This document shows, piece by piece, positions 25,648 to 35,250 of a stretch of 64,000 nucleotides of DNA; the stretch's first letter is position 1, and every line of letters begins with the position of its first letter. Both the position numbers and the translations under genes were made by a program. The notes under the pieces were generated by a model. It did not search any database. It saw nothing but the letters and a program-made list of their open reading frames with translations, and was not told the DNA's origin. The DNA is from Lentisphaerota bacterium (GTDB taxonomy: Bacteria; Verrucomicrobiota; Kiritimatiellia; UBA8416; JAIOPI01): the NCBI GenBank assembly GCA_021413965.1, contig JAIOPI010000033.1, positions 215,664 to 279,663 of the forward strand. Reading direction: 5' to 3'.

Positions 25648-28600
25648 TTACGACTGCGGCACGCCCGCGTGTTCGCGCGCCTCGTCCGCCGCGCGCTGGG
25701 CGTCGGTCTTGTGACGCTCCAGCCGTGCCATCACGACATAGGCGCAGGGGACCACGACCAGCGTGAACAGCGTCGACACGATCACGCCCCCGATCACGGC
25801 CAGCGCCATGGGCTGGCGTGTTTCCGAGCCCGGGCCAAGGCCAAGCGCCATGGGCACGGCCGCGCCGACCGTCGCCAGCGAGGTCATCAGGATGGGCCGG
25901 AGCCGGATGGGCGCCGCCGCCAGCATCGCGTCGCGCACCGGCAGCCCCTCGTCGTGGCGCTTCGCATTCGCGAACTCCACCAGCAGGATGGAGTTCTTCT
26001 TCACGATGCCCATCAGCAGGATCACGCCGATCGCGCTGTACAGGTTGATCGACTGGTGGCTGACGTACAGGGTCGCCAGCGCTCCGCTGATGCTGAAGGG
26101 CAGCGCGAGCAGCACGGTGAACGGATGCACGAAGCTGTTGAATTGCGAGGCGAGTACCATGTAGGCCACCACAATTCCCAGCAGGAAGGCGAACCACAGG
26201 TTGCCAAAGGACTCCTCGAAGGTCTTGGCGCCGCCCTCAAGATTGTACGTGTAACCCGGCGACAGCTCCTCCCGGCTGATCTGCTCCGCCACGCGCAACG
26301 CATCCGCCTGCGACGCTCCGGCGGCCAGGTTTGCCGTCACCGAAATGGCGCGCTGGCGGTTGACGCGGCTCACGGTCTGGAGCGTCTTGACGGTCTGCAC
26401 CTTCACGACATCCGCCAGGGGCACGACCTCCCCATAGGAGGTGCGCACCGTCAGCTTGCGCACGTCGTCCTCCGTCAGGCGCTCCTCGGGGTTCAGGCGC
26501 AGGCGAACATCGTAGCGCCGCCCATCGCGGGTAAACTTGCCCTGCCTCACGCCACCGATGGCCGCGTTGATCGTGCGCCCGATGCTGTCCATGGTCACGC
26601 CGCGCGCCGCGGCTGCCGCGCGATCCGGCACAACCTGCAGCTCCGGCATGCCGGCGCGGTAGTTCGTATCCAGGTCCACGACGAGCCCCGACTGCTCCAG
26701 GCGGTTCATGATCGCCTTCGCCTTTTCATTCAGCACGTCGTAGTCGGCGCCGCGCAGGTTGAACTCAACCGGCTGGCTGCGGCGCGGGCTCAGCCCGCGC
26801 GTGGAGAGATCCTGGAATCCGAACCGGATACCGGCCACGCGGTTCGTCAGGTCGCGCCGGAATTGCGCCATCAGGTCCGCCTGGCTCAGCGGGCGGAGCG
26901 TCCGGTCCACCAGCGTGATGCCCGCGAAGGCCTGATTCACGGCGCCGCCCATGCCGCCGACCGAAACAAAATACCGCGCCACCTCGGGGCGGCTCTGAAT
27001 GTACGCCTCCGCCTCCCGGACTTTGCTGTCCGTCAGCGCCAGGGATGACCCGACCGCCGTCTGCATGGTCATGCGGATGAAGTTCTGGTCCTGCGTCGGC
27101 ACAAATTCCCGGCCCAGCAGGGCGCCAAGCTTCAACGACGCCAGGAACAGCACGAGCGCCGCCACCAGCACCAGCCACCGGATGCGCAGCGCCACCCGCA
27201 GCGTGGCGGCGTAAGCCCGGGCCAGCACCGCGAAGGTCCCGAGCGCGGCGCGCTCAAGCACGCTGGGACGCGCCTGGCGCACCAGCATCTGGGACAGGCG
27301 CATGGGCGTCAGCGTGATCGCCTCCAGCAGCGACAACGCAACGGCCGCCGTCAGCGTGATGCCAAACTGGAAGAAGAACTTGCCTATGATGCCCTGCATG
27401 AAAGCCACCGGCAGGAAGATCGCGATGACCGCCAGCGTCGCCGCCGTCGCCGCGAACGTGATTTCGCGCGCCCCGTCGCGGGCGGCGCTGACCTTGCCCT
27501 TCCCCATGGCGAAATGCCGGATGATGTTCTCCAGCACCATGATGGCGTCGTCGACCACGATCCCGATCGACAGCGCCAGCGCCAGCAGCGTGAAGGTGTT
27601 GAGCGTGAAGCCCATGAAGTAGAGGATGGTGAACGTGCCGACGATGGAGGTCGGAATGGACAGGATGACGTTGAACCCCGAGGTCCAGGACCCGAGAAAC
27701 AGGAAGCAGATCAGGGCCGTCAGCAGTCCGGCGAGCAGGAGCTCATGCTCCGTGGCCTGCACGGCGCGCTCCACGAAGCGCGTGAAGTCCACGTTGACCT
27801 GCAGGCGCATGCCTTCCGGCAGCGTGGGGTTCAACTCATCGATCTTCGCCTTCACGGCCTTGCCGATGGCGACTTCATTCGAGCCGCGCTGCTTGCGAAT
27901 GCCAAGGCTGACGCCGGGCTGCCCCCCGAAGCGGGCCAGCCGGCGCACATCGCTCAGGCCGTCCTCGACGCGCGCCACGTCGCGCACGCGGATCGTCGTG
28001 TCGTAAATGGGCTGCCCGCCGCGCCGGCCGATGAGGATGTCGCCAACCGCCTCCGGGGTCATGCCTTCCCCCATCGTGCGCACATTCATCTCGTGCTGCG
28101 GGTCCTCCATGAACCCGCCCGCCAGTTCCGTGTGCTCATCCTCGATGGCGGCCTGCAGGTCGAGAATGGTCAGGTCATAGGCGCGGAGCTTGTCGTTATC
28201 GACCCACAGCCGCAGGTTGCGGTCGCTGTATCCGCCCAGGCTGACTTCGCCGACCCCCGGCAAGACCTGAAACTGGTCGACCAGGAACGTGTCGATGTAC
28301 TCGATCAGCTCGCGCAAGGGCATATTGCCCGACAGCCCGAGCCACATGATGGGCTCACTTTCGGTGCTGTTCTTGCGGATCACCGGAGCATCGACATTGA
28401 GCGGGAGCCGCACCTGGCTCAGTGCGGCCTGTACCTCCTGGAGCGCGGCGTCGACGTCGCGCTGAAGTTCGAACTCCAGCTCGATGTTGGCCTGTCCCTG
28501 CCGGATGGTGGAGCGCGTCTCCTTCAGCCCCTCGACGGAGATCACGGCCTGCTCGACCTTGTCGACAATTTCGGCCTCCATGAGCTCCGGCGCCGCGCCC

Positions 28601-28755
28601 TCCCAGGTCACGCCGATGTTCAGGAGCGGAAAATCGACGTCCGGCATCAGGCTCACGCCCATGCGGCCGAAGCTGATGGCGCCAAAGACGATCAAGCCGA
28701 ACATGAGCATCCAGGCAAAGACGGGGCGGCGGATGGAGAGATCGGAGAGCGTCAT
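25648..28755 (-). CDS. RND (AcrB/HAE1-type) efflux pump
   Basis: A 1035-residue inner-membrane proton-driven transporter, full length for the family. It has 12 expected TM helices, two large periplasmic loops, the TM4 proton-relay pair in IVVDDAIMVLEN (about residue 400) and the TM10 Lys in GIVKKNSILLVEFAN. N-terminus DLSIRRPVFAWML is typical of hydrophobe/amphiphile pumps, which expel drugs, bile-like compounds or siderophores. The ATG at 28755 overlaps the TGA of the TolC gene (ATGA). The frame runs open to 28962 only as a shadow. No periplasmic adaptor gene is in the operon, although this class normally needs one. Confidence 0.95.
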   Translation of the reverse strand: MTLSDLSIRRPVFAWMLMFGLIVFGAISFGRMGVSLMPDVDFPLLNIGVTWEGAAPELMEAEIVDKVEQAVISVEGLKETRSTIRQGQANIELEFELQRDVDAALQEVQAALSQVRLPLNVDAPVIRKNSTESEPIMWLGLSGNMPLRELIEYIDTFLVDQFQVLPGVGEVSLGGYSDRNLRLWVDNDKLRAYDLTILDLQAAIEDEHTELAGGFMEDPQHEMNVRTMGEGMTPEAVGDILIGRRGGQPIYDTTIRVRDVARVEDGLSDVRRLARFGGQPGVSLGIRKQRGSNEVAIGKAVKAKIDELNPTLPEGMRLQVNVDFTRFVERAVQATEHELLLAGLLTALICFLFLGSWTSGFNVILSIPTSIVGTFTILYFMGFTLNTFTLLALALSIGIVVDDAIMVLENIIRHFAMGKGKVSAARDGAREITFAATAATLAVIAIFLPVAFMQGIIGKFFFQFGITLTAAVALSLLEAITLTPMRLSQMLVRQARPSVLERAALGTFAVLARAYAATLRVALRIRWLVLVAALVLFLASLKLGALLGREFVPTQDQNFIRMTMQTAVGSSLALTDSKVREAEAYIQSRPEVARYFVSVGGMGGAVNQAFAGITLVDRTLRPLSQADLMAQFRRDLTNRVAGIRFGFQDLSTRGLSPRRSQPVEFNLRGADYDVLNEKAKAIMNRLEQSGLVVDLDTNYRAGMPELQVVPDRAAAAARGVTMDSIGRTINAAIGGVRQGKFTRDGRRYDVRLRLNPEERLTEDDVRKLTVRTSYGEVVPLADVVKVQTVKTLQTVSRVNRQRAISVTANLAAGASQADALRVAEQISREELSPGYTYNLEGGAKTFEESFGNLWFAFLLGIVVAYMVLASQFNSFVHPFTVLLALPFSISGALATLYVSHQSINLYSAIGVILLMGIVKKNSILLVEFANAKRHDEGLPVRDAMLAAAPIRLRPILMTSLATVGAAVPMALGLGPGSETRQPMALAVIGGVIVSTLFTLVVVPCAYVVMARLERHKTDAQRAADEAREHAGVPQS

Positions 28756-30038
28756 GCGGGTGGCTCCCCGGCAGCCACCAGCAGGTGTACGGCGGCGGCC
28801 TTGGCCTGCATCTCGAGCGCGGCCGCGCGCCGGCGCAGCGTGTGCAATTGAAACACCGCCGCCAGCACATCCAGGTTGTTCGCGCGGCCCATGGCGTAAT
28901 CGCGCGTCTGCGTGTCGACATTCTCCGTGGCCACGCGCAGCGCCTCCGCCACGGCCGCCCACTGCTCCAGGGCGCTGCGCACCTCCCGGAACGCCAGCCG
29001 CACGTCCCGGTCTGCGGATCGCTGAGCGGCCGAGAGCTGCAATTCGGCGGCGCGCAACTCCTGGCGTTTCTCGGCCGTGCCGGCGCGACGGCGGCCGTGA
29101 TCGAAGATCGGGACGCTCGCCCGCAGCGTCACATCCCAGTCGCCGGGGTCACCGGGGTCGCTCCAGGCGTAGAGATTGCCGCCGACATCGACCTGGACGT
29201 TGCGCCGGGCCTCCTCGGCGCGGGTCTCCGCGGCGGCCTCCCGCACGCGCGCCTCCTCGGCCAGCACGTCGGGACGGGCGTTGGTCTGCGACAGATAGCG
29301 CCCGATCTGCGCCAACTCCGGCAGCGCGGTTTCGTCTTCCAGTTGCAGCTCCTCCGCCGGCAGTCCGGTCAGGAATGACACCAGTTCGAGCGCGGCGTCG
29401 CGGACGCCCGCCGCCTGCGCCTGAAAAATCCGCACATCGGCCGACTGCGTCTGGGCGGCCAGAAGTTCCGCCGTGCGCGAGCGGCCGAGCTGGATGCGCC
29501 GCTTCAGTTCATCCACGCGCTGGGCCAGGGCGACCGCCTGCTCGTCGAGGGCCATGAGTTCGCGCATGCTGGCCAGCGACTGGTAGAAGGCGTCGGCCAC
29601 GTCCTGGTAGAGCAGCTGGCGCTGGCGCGCGAGGTCGTAGGACAGGGCCTCGCCTTCCGCATCGCGGGCGGCAGCCAGCCGTGCCGTGCGAAAGCCGTTG
29701 AAGATCGGGTACGCCGCCGACACGCCGGCGCGGTAGGTGGAGGCGCGGCCGCCGTCCTCGCCCGCCTCGCGCCAGAGCCCGGAACCCGCGGCGCTGAGTT
29801 CCGGCCATTGCGCGGCGGTCTCCTGGCGGTAGCGCGCTTCCGCGGCCCGCCAGTCCGCCACCGCAATGCCCAGCGTCTCGCTGCGCTCCGCGGCCAGGGC
29901 GTAGGCATCCGCCAGCGTCAACCGGCGCATGGTCAAGGCACTGGCCGTGGCGCTCGGCCCGGAGGTCTGCGCTATCGCGCCGGCCGCAAGCCCCGCCAGC
30001 ACCCATCCGAGCGCCACTCTGTGCCCCAGTCTGATCAC
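28752..30038 (-). CDS. TolC-family outer-membrane factor
   Basis: A 428-residue outer-membrane channel with signal peptide (VALGWVLAGLAAGAIAQ) and the two-fold repeated helix-strand pattern of TolC: LADAYALAAERSE near the start, GVSAAYPIFNGFR and VTLRASVPIFDHGRR for the barrel strands of each half. The loops are short, in contrast to the outer-membrane factor at 13639-15303. GTG 30038 is preceded by AGGGA. It overlaps the RND gene by 4 nt and lies 25 nt after the GH30 gene, so all three may share a transcript. Confidence 0.9.
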   Translation of the reverse strand: MIRLGHRVALGWVLAGLAAGAIAQTSGPSATASALTMRRLTLADAYALAAERSETLGIAVADWRAAEARYRQETAAQWPELSAAGSGLWREAGEDGGRASTYRAGVSAAYPIFNGFRTARLAAARDAEGEALSYDLARQRQLLYQDVADAFYQSLASMRELMALDEQAVALAQRVDELKRRIQLGRSRTAELLAAQTQSADVRIFQAQAAGVRDAALELVSFLTGLPAEELQLEDETALPELAQIGRYLSQTNARPDVLAEEARVREAAAETRAEEARRNVQVDVGGNLYAWSDPGDPGDWDVTLRASVPIFDHGRRRAGTAEKRQELRAAELQLSAAQRSADRDVRLAFREVRSALEQWAAVAEALRVATENVDTQTRDYAMGRANNLDVLAAVFQLHTLRRRAAALEMQAKAAAVHLLVAAGEPPA

Positions 30039-30063
30039 GCGTCCCTGCCCTCGTGCCACACGC

Positions 30064-31356
30064 TCATCCGACAACCAGTGTCTGGATCGACCGCGGCAGC
30101 AAGGACAGCGCGACCAGGCCCCCGCCGACATCCACGTTCAGACCCTGCGGTTCCGACGACGGGTTCTGAATCACGCACACGCGCCGGCCGTCCGGATTGC
30201 GAAACGCCACGGCATTGCCGGACCAGGGCCCCGCCACGCCTAGAACCGTTCCGCCGGGCTTCACAAAATGGGCGAAGTGCTTCATGACGAAGAACTCCGG
30301 GTTGTACGCCAGCCGGCCCCGTTCGAGATCGACGGAGAGCATGGCGTTCTGAAGCCAGCCCCAGGTGCTGCGCCCGCCGGCTGGCAGCACCATGTTCCAA
30401 TAGACGTACGCGTTGGCGCCATTGGTAATGTAGTGGTGGAGCAATTCGAACACGTAATGCGCGTAGTCCCACGTGTTCTGGCCGTCCCCGCATTCATTCT
30501 CGGTCTGCATCAGGCGCTTGTCCGGCCAGGCCTGATGCGTGCGCTGAATTGCGCCCTTGCCATCCCACTGGAAACCAACGCCGGCGATATACCGGTTTGC
30601 GCGCGGATCCGACAGGACGGCATGCACGAAGCCGTTGTAGTCAGCGGTATTGAGGGTGCCGAGCCAGATCTCGGTCGGCAACCCGCTGCGGCGCAGGGCG
30701 GGACCCAGGTAATCGCGGATGAAATCGCGCAGCTGGGCGCCGGTCCACTTGCAGGACGGGAACTTCTGATCGGCAACCGGCTCGTTTTGCGGGTGAACCT
30801 GGTCGATGCGAATGCCGGCCTTGGCGTAGGCCTGCACGAACTTGACGACATACTGCGCGTAGGCCCGCAGGTTGCGTGGCGACCAGACCAGCGTGCCATA
30901 GTTGTACGCGGGCGGGAACTTCATCCACGTCGGCGGACTCCACGGGGACGCAAACAGCGACAGCGCCGGCTGGATGGCCTGCGCGCTGCGGATGTACGGA
31001 ATCAGGTACTGCTCGTCGCGGGCGATGCTGAACCGGCGCATGGCATAATCGCCATCGTGCTCGTTATGGCTGTACCACGCCGCGGCATAGTCGCTGGCGC
31101 CGATGGGCAGGCGGCAGCGCGTGAAGCCGCACCCGTCCCGCTCGGCAAACAGGGCGCGCAGGGCCGCCGCACGGTCGCGGGATGACAAGGCAGCGAGCGC
31201 CACCCAGCCCAGCTCATTGAAACACCCGCCAAACCCCTCCCACGCCTGACGTGGCTCCGTGCCGACGACGAGCCCGGCCCGCCCCCGTCCCGGACGAGGC
31301 GCCGGCGGTTTGATCCATGTTCCTGCGGGCGACGACGCCATCCAACGTTGATTCAT
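30064..31356 (-). CDS. Glycoside hydrolase family 30-like enzyme
   Basis: A 430-residue TIM-barrel plus beta-sandwich hydrolase. The N-terminal WEGFGGCFNELGW is the conserved GH30 opening. The general acid/base is Glu192 in HPQNEPV and the nucleophile Glu286 in MQTENECG, with WDGKG and YWNMVL at the usual barrel positions. GH30 members cleave beta-1,6-glucan, glucosylceramide, xylan or fucosides; which applies is unclear. No signal peptide is seen, suggesting cytoplasmic action or non-classical export. The start ATG 31356 has CAGGAG 8 nt upstream. The frame continues to 32355 but only through the antisense of the MFS gene. Confidence 0.9.
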   Translation of the reverse strand: MNQRWMASSPAGTWIKPPAPRPGRGRAGLVVGTEPRQAWEGFGGCFNELGWVALAALSSRDRAAALRALFAERDGCGFTRCRLPIGASDYAAAWYSHNEHDGDYAMRRFSIARDEQYLIPYIRSAQAIQPALSLFASPWSPPTWMKFPPAYNYGTLVWSPRNLRAYAQYVVKFVQAYAKAGIRIDQVHPQNEPVADQKFPSCKWTGAQLRDFIRDYLGPALRRSGLPTEIWLGTLNTADYNGFVHAVLSDPRANRYIAGVGFQWDGKGAIQRTHQAWPDKRLMQTENECGDGQNTWDYAHYVFELLHHYITNGANAYVYWNMVLPAGGRSTWGWLQNAMLSVDLERGRLAYNPEFFVMKHFAHFVKPGGTVLGVAGPWSGNAVAFRNPDGRRVCVIQNPSSEPQGLNVDVGGGLVALSLLPRSIQTLVVG

Positions 31357-31511
31357 GCGGCCACTCCTGCCTGTGGGGTTCCCGGATGTGAAGCGAGCGG
31401 TATTGTGCCCCGCCCTTCCCCGCGTGACAAGCCCCACCGGACATGCACACACATGCAAGATTCGAAGGGCGGCACCCGTCACCTCATGTGCCGGGGCGGC
31501 GGGCGCTGACG

Positions 31512-32837
31512 TCATTCGCGCGCGGTGACTTCCAACTCGGCGGCGCCGCCGGCGCGCACATCGGACACCAACGGCAGCAGGCCCATGGCAAGGAGCAGCC
31601 CCGCCGCCGCCAGCAGGAACAGCACCTGCAACGCGCTGAGATCCAACCGGCCGAGGACAAACACCTGCCCGCCCCAGCGCGAATCCAGCAAGGCGCCCGT
31701 GCAAACCGGGGCGAGCGCGGAACCCAGCGTCGTCACCGCGACGCTGAGGCTCATGTAGAAGGGTTTGCCCTGCTCCGGGGCGAAGTGAAAGATCTGCGCC
31801 GTGCTGGCCAGGTTGGCGGACGCCAGCGCCGCGCCCGAGGCAATCAACAGTCCGGTGATGAGCGGACCGGCGACCGTGGCCGGCAGCTCGCCCGCCACCA
31901 CGAGCGATCCCGCCAGCGCGCACAGGATCAGATGCACCCAGCGGAAGACGCGCTTGGTGCCCACGCGGTCCAGCAGAACGCCGGCCACCAGCAGCGACAG
32001 CACATTGCCGACCGCGGACATGGCATAGATGACCGTGTTGTGGCCGGTCGAGAAGCCGAGTTGGCGCATGTAGAGCACCGTCGGCTGGCCGATGAACCCG
32101 GCCAGAAACATCAGCAGCGTGAAGTAGCCCAGGAAGACCAGCAGCGACCGGTTCCGCCACACCGCCGCGAAGTCGGCCCGCCAGTCGAACGCGTCGGCAA
32201 CCCGGCGGCGCTGGGGAATGCGCGCCACAAAAGGCTCGCGCAGGAATTGCAGCACGGTGACCACGCTGAGCACGACCGTGAACTTCCACGGGGCCGGGTT
32301 CTGCCCGAGAAACATCCCGGCCGCGACGCCGAGCACGAGATAGGCCGAGTACCACAAGGCCCGCATCGTCCCGAAGAAGCGGCCACGCTGTTCGGGCGGC
32401 ACGACGTCATGCAGCAGCGGGAACCAGAAAGTGCCCCCGATCTGCAGGAGCAGCTGCGAGGCCAGAATGGCCGCCAGCAGAAGCATGACCGTCGCCTGCC
32501 CCGGCGCGCGCGCGAGCACGAGCGCCAGCCCGACGAGCATGACGGCCGACGACGTCGCCCAGCAGCGGACAAGAAAACGCGGGATGTTGAGCGGCCGGAT
32601 GAACATGGCCACCGGCACCTGCGCAAACGTGACCAGGCTGACGAACGCGCTTGGCAGCATGGCCTGCAGGTCGCTTCCGCCCAACCGCTTGACGAACAGG
32701 GGCATGATGGCGGAGGCGCTGAGAAACATGAAGAGATGCGCGCCCAGCACCTGAGAGAAGTAGATATTCCGCATGCCGGTGCGACGCTCGGCCGGCGTCA
32801 AGTCCGCGGATGGGGACGGATCAGTCATGCTCTCCAT
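31512..32837 (-). CDS. MFS transporter
   Basis: A 441-residue major facilitator with about 12 TM helices and no extra domain. The RGRFFGTMRALWY loop after TM4-5 and LLDRVGTKRVFRW between halves fit the cytoplasmic A-motif positions. Probably imports or exports a sugar or oligosaccharide given its place 28 nt after the six-hairpin enzyme gene and upstream of the GH30 gene. ATG 32837 or 32828 are both possible starts. It is not closely similar to the MFS protein at 35251, although both sit in this carbohydrate region. Confidence 0.9.
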   Translation of the reverse strand: MESMTDPSPSADLTPAERRTGMRNIYFSQVLGAHLFMFLSASAIMPLFVKRLGGSDLQAMLPSAFVSLVTFAQVPVAMFIRPLNIPRFLVRCWATSSAVMLVGLALVLARAPGQATVMLLLAAILASQLLLQIGGTFWFPLLHDVVPPEQRGRFFGTMRALWYSAYLVLGVAAGMFLGQNPAPWKFTVVLSVVTVLQFLREPFVARIPQRRRVADAFDWRADFAAVWRNRSLLVFLGYFTLLMFLAGFIGQPTVLYMRQLGFSTGHNTVIYAMSAVGNVLSLLVAGVLLDRVGTKRVFRWVHLILCALAGSLVVAGELPATVAGPLITGLLIASGAALASANLASTAQIFHFAPEQGKPFYMSLSVAVTTLGSALAPVCTGALLDSRWGGQVFVLGRLDLSALQVLFLLAAAGLLLAMGLLPLVSDVRAGGAAELEVTARE

Positions 32838-32865
32838 ACGCGGAAGTCAACCCCCTGCCCTGCGT

Positions 32866-34086
32866 TCAGAACCCGAACATCGAATACGAGGGCCCCCACT
32901 CGCGTACATTCCCGGCGGCAAGCTTGGCCAGGACGATGAGCCCGTAGGACGTACTGCGCAACGAGATGAAGTCGCCCGCATCAGAGCCGGCCCGGTAGCG
33001 GGGCGCCATGTCTTCGCCGCGAAAAGCGCCGGCCACGAGCGGGCGTTCGTCCCGCAGAATCTGCAGGGAAAAGATGCGGTCGGCGATCGCGTCCAGGAAG
33101 CGGGCGTACGCGGCGTCGCCCGTGGCCCGCGCGAGATCCGTCATGAAGATGCCGAGGGACGGCAGCATGGCGTAGGTGGGGGGCAACGCCGCGAGGTCGC
33201 GCGTCAGCCACCACGTCCCATAGGCGACCGCCGCGTCACGGTAGCGCTTGCGGCCCGTCGCCCGCCAGGCGCACAGCAGGGCCACCCCCACGCCATCGTC
33301 GTTGTACACGGTGGGATCGCCAGGAATCGGCACGTGGTGATCGGCGCCGGGCGCGCGGTATTCGAACGCACCGTCCGCGCGCTGGTGCTGCTCCAGCATC
33401 TCCTCCAGCATGGGCACGGCCACGTGCGTGACATAGCGCCGCTTGCCGGTGAAGACGGCGCCCTGCACCAGCGGGATGGCGCCGGCGGAAAAGATGAAGC
33501 GGATGTTGCCGGTCAACGTTCCCGGCTTGCGCGCATCCGTCAGATAGAAGTATCCCATCGGCCAGCAGCGCGAATGGTACTCCTTGTCCAGCCAGTCGAG
33601 GAAAGCTCCCGCGCGCTGCAAGGAGACGCGGTTGCCAGTCGCGGCATGGTGCGCCAGCAGCGCCTGGGCACATTCCATGCCGTCGCGGGCGGCGGTGTGA
33701 TCGCCAAGGGGCGTTTCCTCGATGAACGCACCGCGCGCATGCGGAAACTCCGGCGTGAAGACCTGCAGGGATTTCACGTAGTCGAGCCCGCGCTCCGCGG
33801 CCTCGAGATACGCCGCATCGCCGAGAACCTGGTAGGCGGCCAGAAGGCCCTGAACCGTGCGCGCCGTGTTCCACGACGTGGACAGGAAGTACTCGTTGGT
33901 CACGAGATGGACGTGATAGGGAAAGCGTCCCGTGTTGGCATCCCACTTCGGCCAGCCCTGACGCACCTGGTTGCGGACGGCCCAGTCGGCGACGGCCTTG
34001 AGTCCGGCCCGCGCGCGGGCACGCGACGTGGCGGCAAGCGACAATCCCGTCCGGTCGTTCCACGCGGTGGTGGATGGCTTCGGCAT
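32866..34086 (-). CDS. Alpha/alpha six-hairpin (toroid) enzyme, probable glycosidase or lyase
   Basis: A 406-residue protein built of repeated helical hairpins, each ending in an aromatic-rich turn (STSWNTARTVQGLLAAYQVLGD, AARDGMECAQALLAHHAATG, VYNDDGVGVALLCAWRATG). This is the (alpha/alpha)6 toroid used by unsaturated uronidases, rhamnogalacturonan hydrolases and polysaccharide epimerases. I cannot assign a specific family. No signal peptide is visible. The start ATG 34086 has AGGAG with a 7-nt spacer. It heads an operon with the MFS transporter and is divergent from the SDR gene across a 292-nt gap that holds a cloverleaf-like structure. Confidence 0.8.
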   Translation of the reverse strand: MPKPSTTAWNDRTGLSLAATSRARARAGLKAVADWAVRNQVRQGWPKWDANTGRFPYHVHLVTNEYFLSTSWNTARTVQGLLAAYQVLGDAAYLEAAERGLDYVKSLQVFTPEFPHARGAFIEETPLGDHTAARDGMECAQALLAHHAATGNRVSLQRAGAFLDWLDKEYHSRCWPMGYFYLTDARKPGTLTGNIRFIFSAGAIPLVQGAVFTGKRRYVTHVAVPMLEEMLEQHQRADGAFEYRAPGADHHVPIPGDPTVYNDDGVGVALLCAWRATGRKRYRDAAVAYGTWWLTRDLAALPPTYAMLPSLGIFMTDLARATGDAAYARFLDAIADRIFSLQILRDERPLVAGAFRGEDMAPRYRAGSDAGDFISLRSTSYGLIVLAKLAAGNVREWGPSYSMFGF

Positions 34087-34169
34087 GTGTGGTCTCCTAG
34101 CTGGGAATTGAGAGCGCAGACTCTAATCCAGGTTGCCCGGGGTGTCAGGTGTTTGTTGTGCGGCGTCGT

Positions 34170-34273
34170 GGGCCAGTGACGGGAGGGTGCGCTGACGGAA
34201 ACCGGCCGGGACGGCCGGCTCCAGAGCTTGGAGACGGCGGTCTCCGCCGTTCACCTCCTCCCGTAACTGGCCC
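34170..34273. repeat. Cloverleaf-like inverted-repeat element
   Basis: A 104-nt palindromic structure. Outer arms 34170-34186 and 34257-34273 pair at 16 of 17 positions. Inside lie three perfect, directly abutting hairpins: CCGGCCG/CGGCCGG (34202-34218, 3-nt loop), CTCCA/TGGAG (34219-34233, 5-nt loop) and ACGGCGG/CCGCCGT (34234-34250, 3-nt loop). The element fills the middle of the divergent gap between the six-hairpin enzyme and the SDR gene. It could be a structured leader or small RNA, or a miniature mobile/REP-type palindrome; nothing decides between them here. No direct repeats flanking it were recognised. Confidence 0.6.
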
Positions 34274-34378
34274 CTTACTGTGCGGCCGCTCCACCCGATT
34301 GACAGCGCCCTCGATAACGCCATAGTGTCCACAGTGCTGCACACGCATGGCGCGGTCCTTCGTCGCGGGAGAAATTAC

Positions 34379-35149
34379 ATGAACGTCAGCCCACTGCCCG
34401 ACCTGAACGGACGAACCGTGTTGCTGACCGGGGGCAGCAGCGGAACCAGCGCGCACGTCGCGCGCGCGTTTGCCCGTCAGGGCGCCGCCGTGGCCCTGAC
34501 CTATCACCACAACCGCGCCGGCGCGGAGGACATGGCCGCGGAGTGCCGCCGGAGCGGCGCCCCTGCCGCGGCCGCATTCGCGCTGGATCTCGCCAGCCCG
34601 GAATCATGCTCGGCGCTCGTGCCCCGCGTTCGGGCCGCGTTCGGCAGGCTGGATGTGTTCGTCGGCGTGGCGGGCACGGGAGGACACTTCCACACGCTGC
34701 TGGAGGCGGACGCCGCCGACATGCAGGAAGCCTTGCAGGGACATGTGACCGGCAATTTTCTGCTGGCGCGCCAGTCCGCGCTCGCCATGCCAGACGACGG
34801 CTCCGGACGCGTCGTGTTTGTCTCGGCCACCAGCAGCACCAAGTTCAGCCACGGCACCTATGGCTTTGCCAAGGCGGCACTCAATGCGCTCACCGAGTTC
34901 CTGGCGCATGACCTCGCCGCACGGCGCATCACCGTCAACACGGTGGTGCCGCAACTGATCGATTTGCCGACAACCGATGCCGCGGACCGGGAACGCCGCC
35001 GCCAATTCACCCCGCTGGGTCGGCTCCCGCATCCGGACGAAATTGCGCAACTGTGCGTGACGCTCTGCGCCCCGCTGTTCGGCGGGATCACCGGGCAACT
35101 CTTCTTTCTCGATGGCGGCTATCGCTTGCGCCCGCCCGAGGATCGCTAA
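34379..35149 (+). CDS. Short-chain dehydrogenase/reductase
   Basis: A 256-residue classical SDR, NAD(P)-dependent oxidoreductase of an alcohol or sugar. The Rossmann motif is TGGSSGTSAHVA: the last Gly of the usual TGxxxGxG is Ser. The catalytic Ser is in VSATSSTKFSH and the Tyr-x-x-x-Lys in YGFAK, both intact. The C-terminal GGITGQLFFLDGGYRL is typical. ATG 34379 has GGGAG 9-10 nt upstream; the frame opens at 34280 in the cloverleaf gap without a better start. It precedes an MFS gene by about 100 nt on the same strand, suggesting uptake and oxidation/reduction of one sugar-like compound. Confidence 0.92.
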   Translation: MNVSPLPDLNGRTVLLTGGSSGTSAHVARAFARQGAAVALTYHHNRAGAEDMAAECRRSGAPAAAAFALDLASPESCSALVPRVRAAFGRLDVFVGVAGTGGHFHTLLEADAADMQEALQGHVTGNFLLARQSALAMPDDGSGRVVFVSATSSTKFSHGTYGFAKAALNALTEFLAHDLAARRITVNTVVPQLIDLPTTDAADRERRRQFTPLGRLPHPDEIAQLCVTLCAPLFGGITGQLFFLDGGYRLRPPEDR

Positions 35150-35240
35150 CGCCCCCGGCGGTGAGCCCGGCCGGCCCGTTCCGGCGGCCCCACAATTGAC
35201 CCGCCTCCCGGCGTGGTGTACAACGCTGGCTTTGCTCACC

Positions 35241-35245
35241 GGGAG
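35241..35245 (+). promoter_or_regulatory. Ribosome-binding site fixing a CTG start
   Basis: GGGAG lies 5 nt before CTG 35251. A TGA at 35197-35199 closes the frame upstream, and no ATG, GTG or TTG occurs in frame before ATG 35320, which falls inside the first membrane helix. Confidence 0.6.
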
Positions 35246-35250
35246 CCACG

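Noticed and set aside
12375..28755. Pairing the lone adaptor with the distant RND pump as one tripartite system.
   Set aside because: They are 12 kb apart on opposite strands, and the adaptor is tightly placed beside a different TolC. Nothing in sequence joins them.
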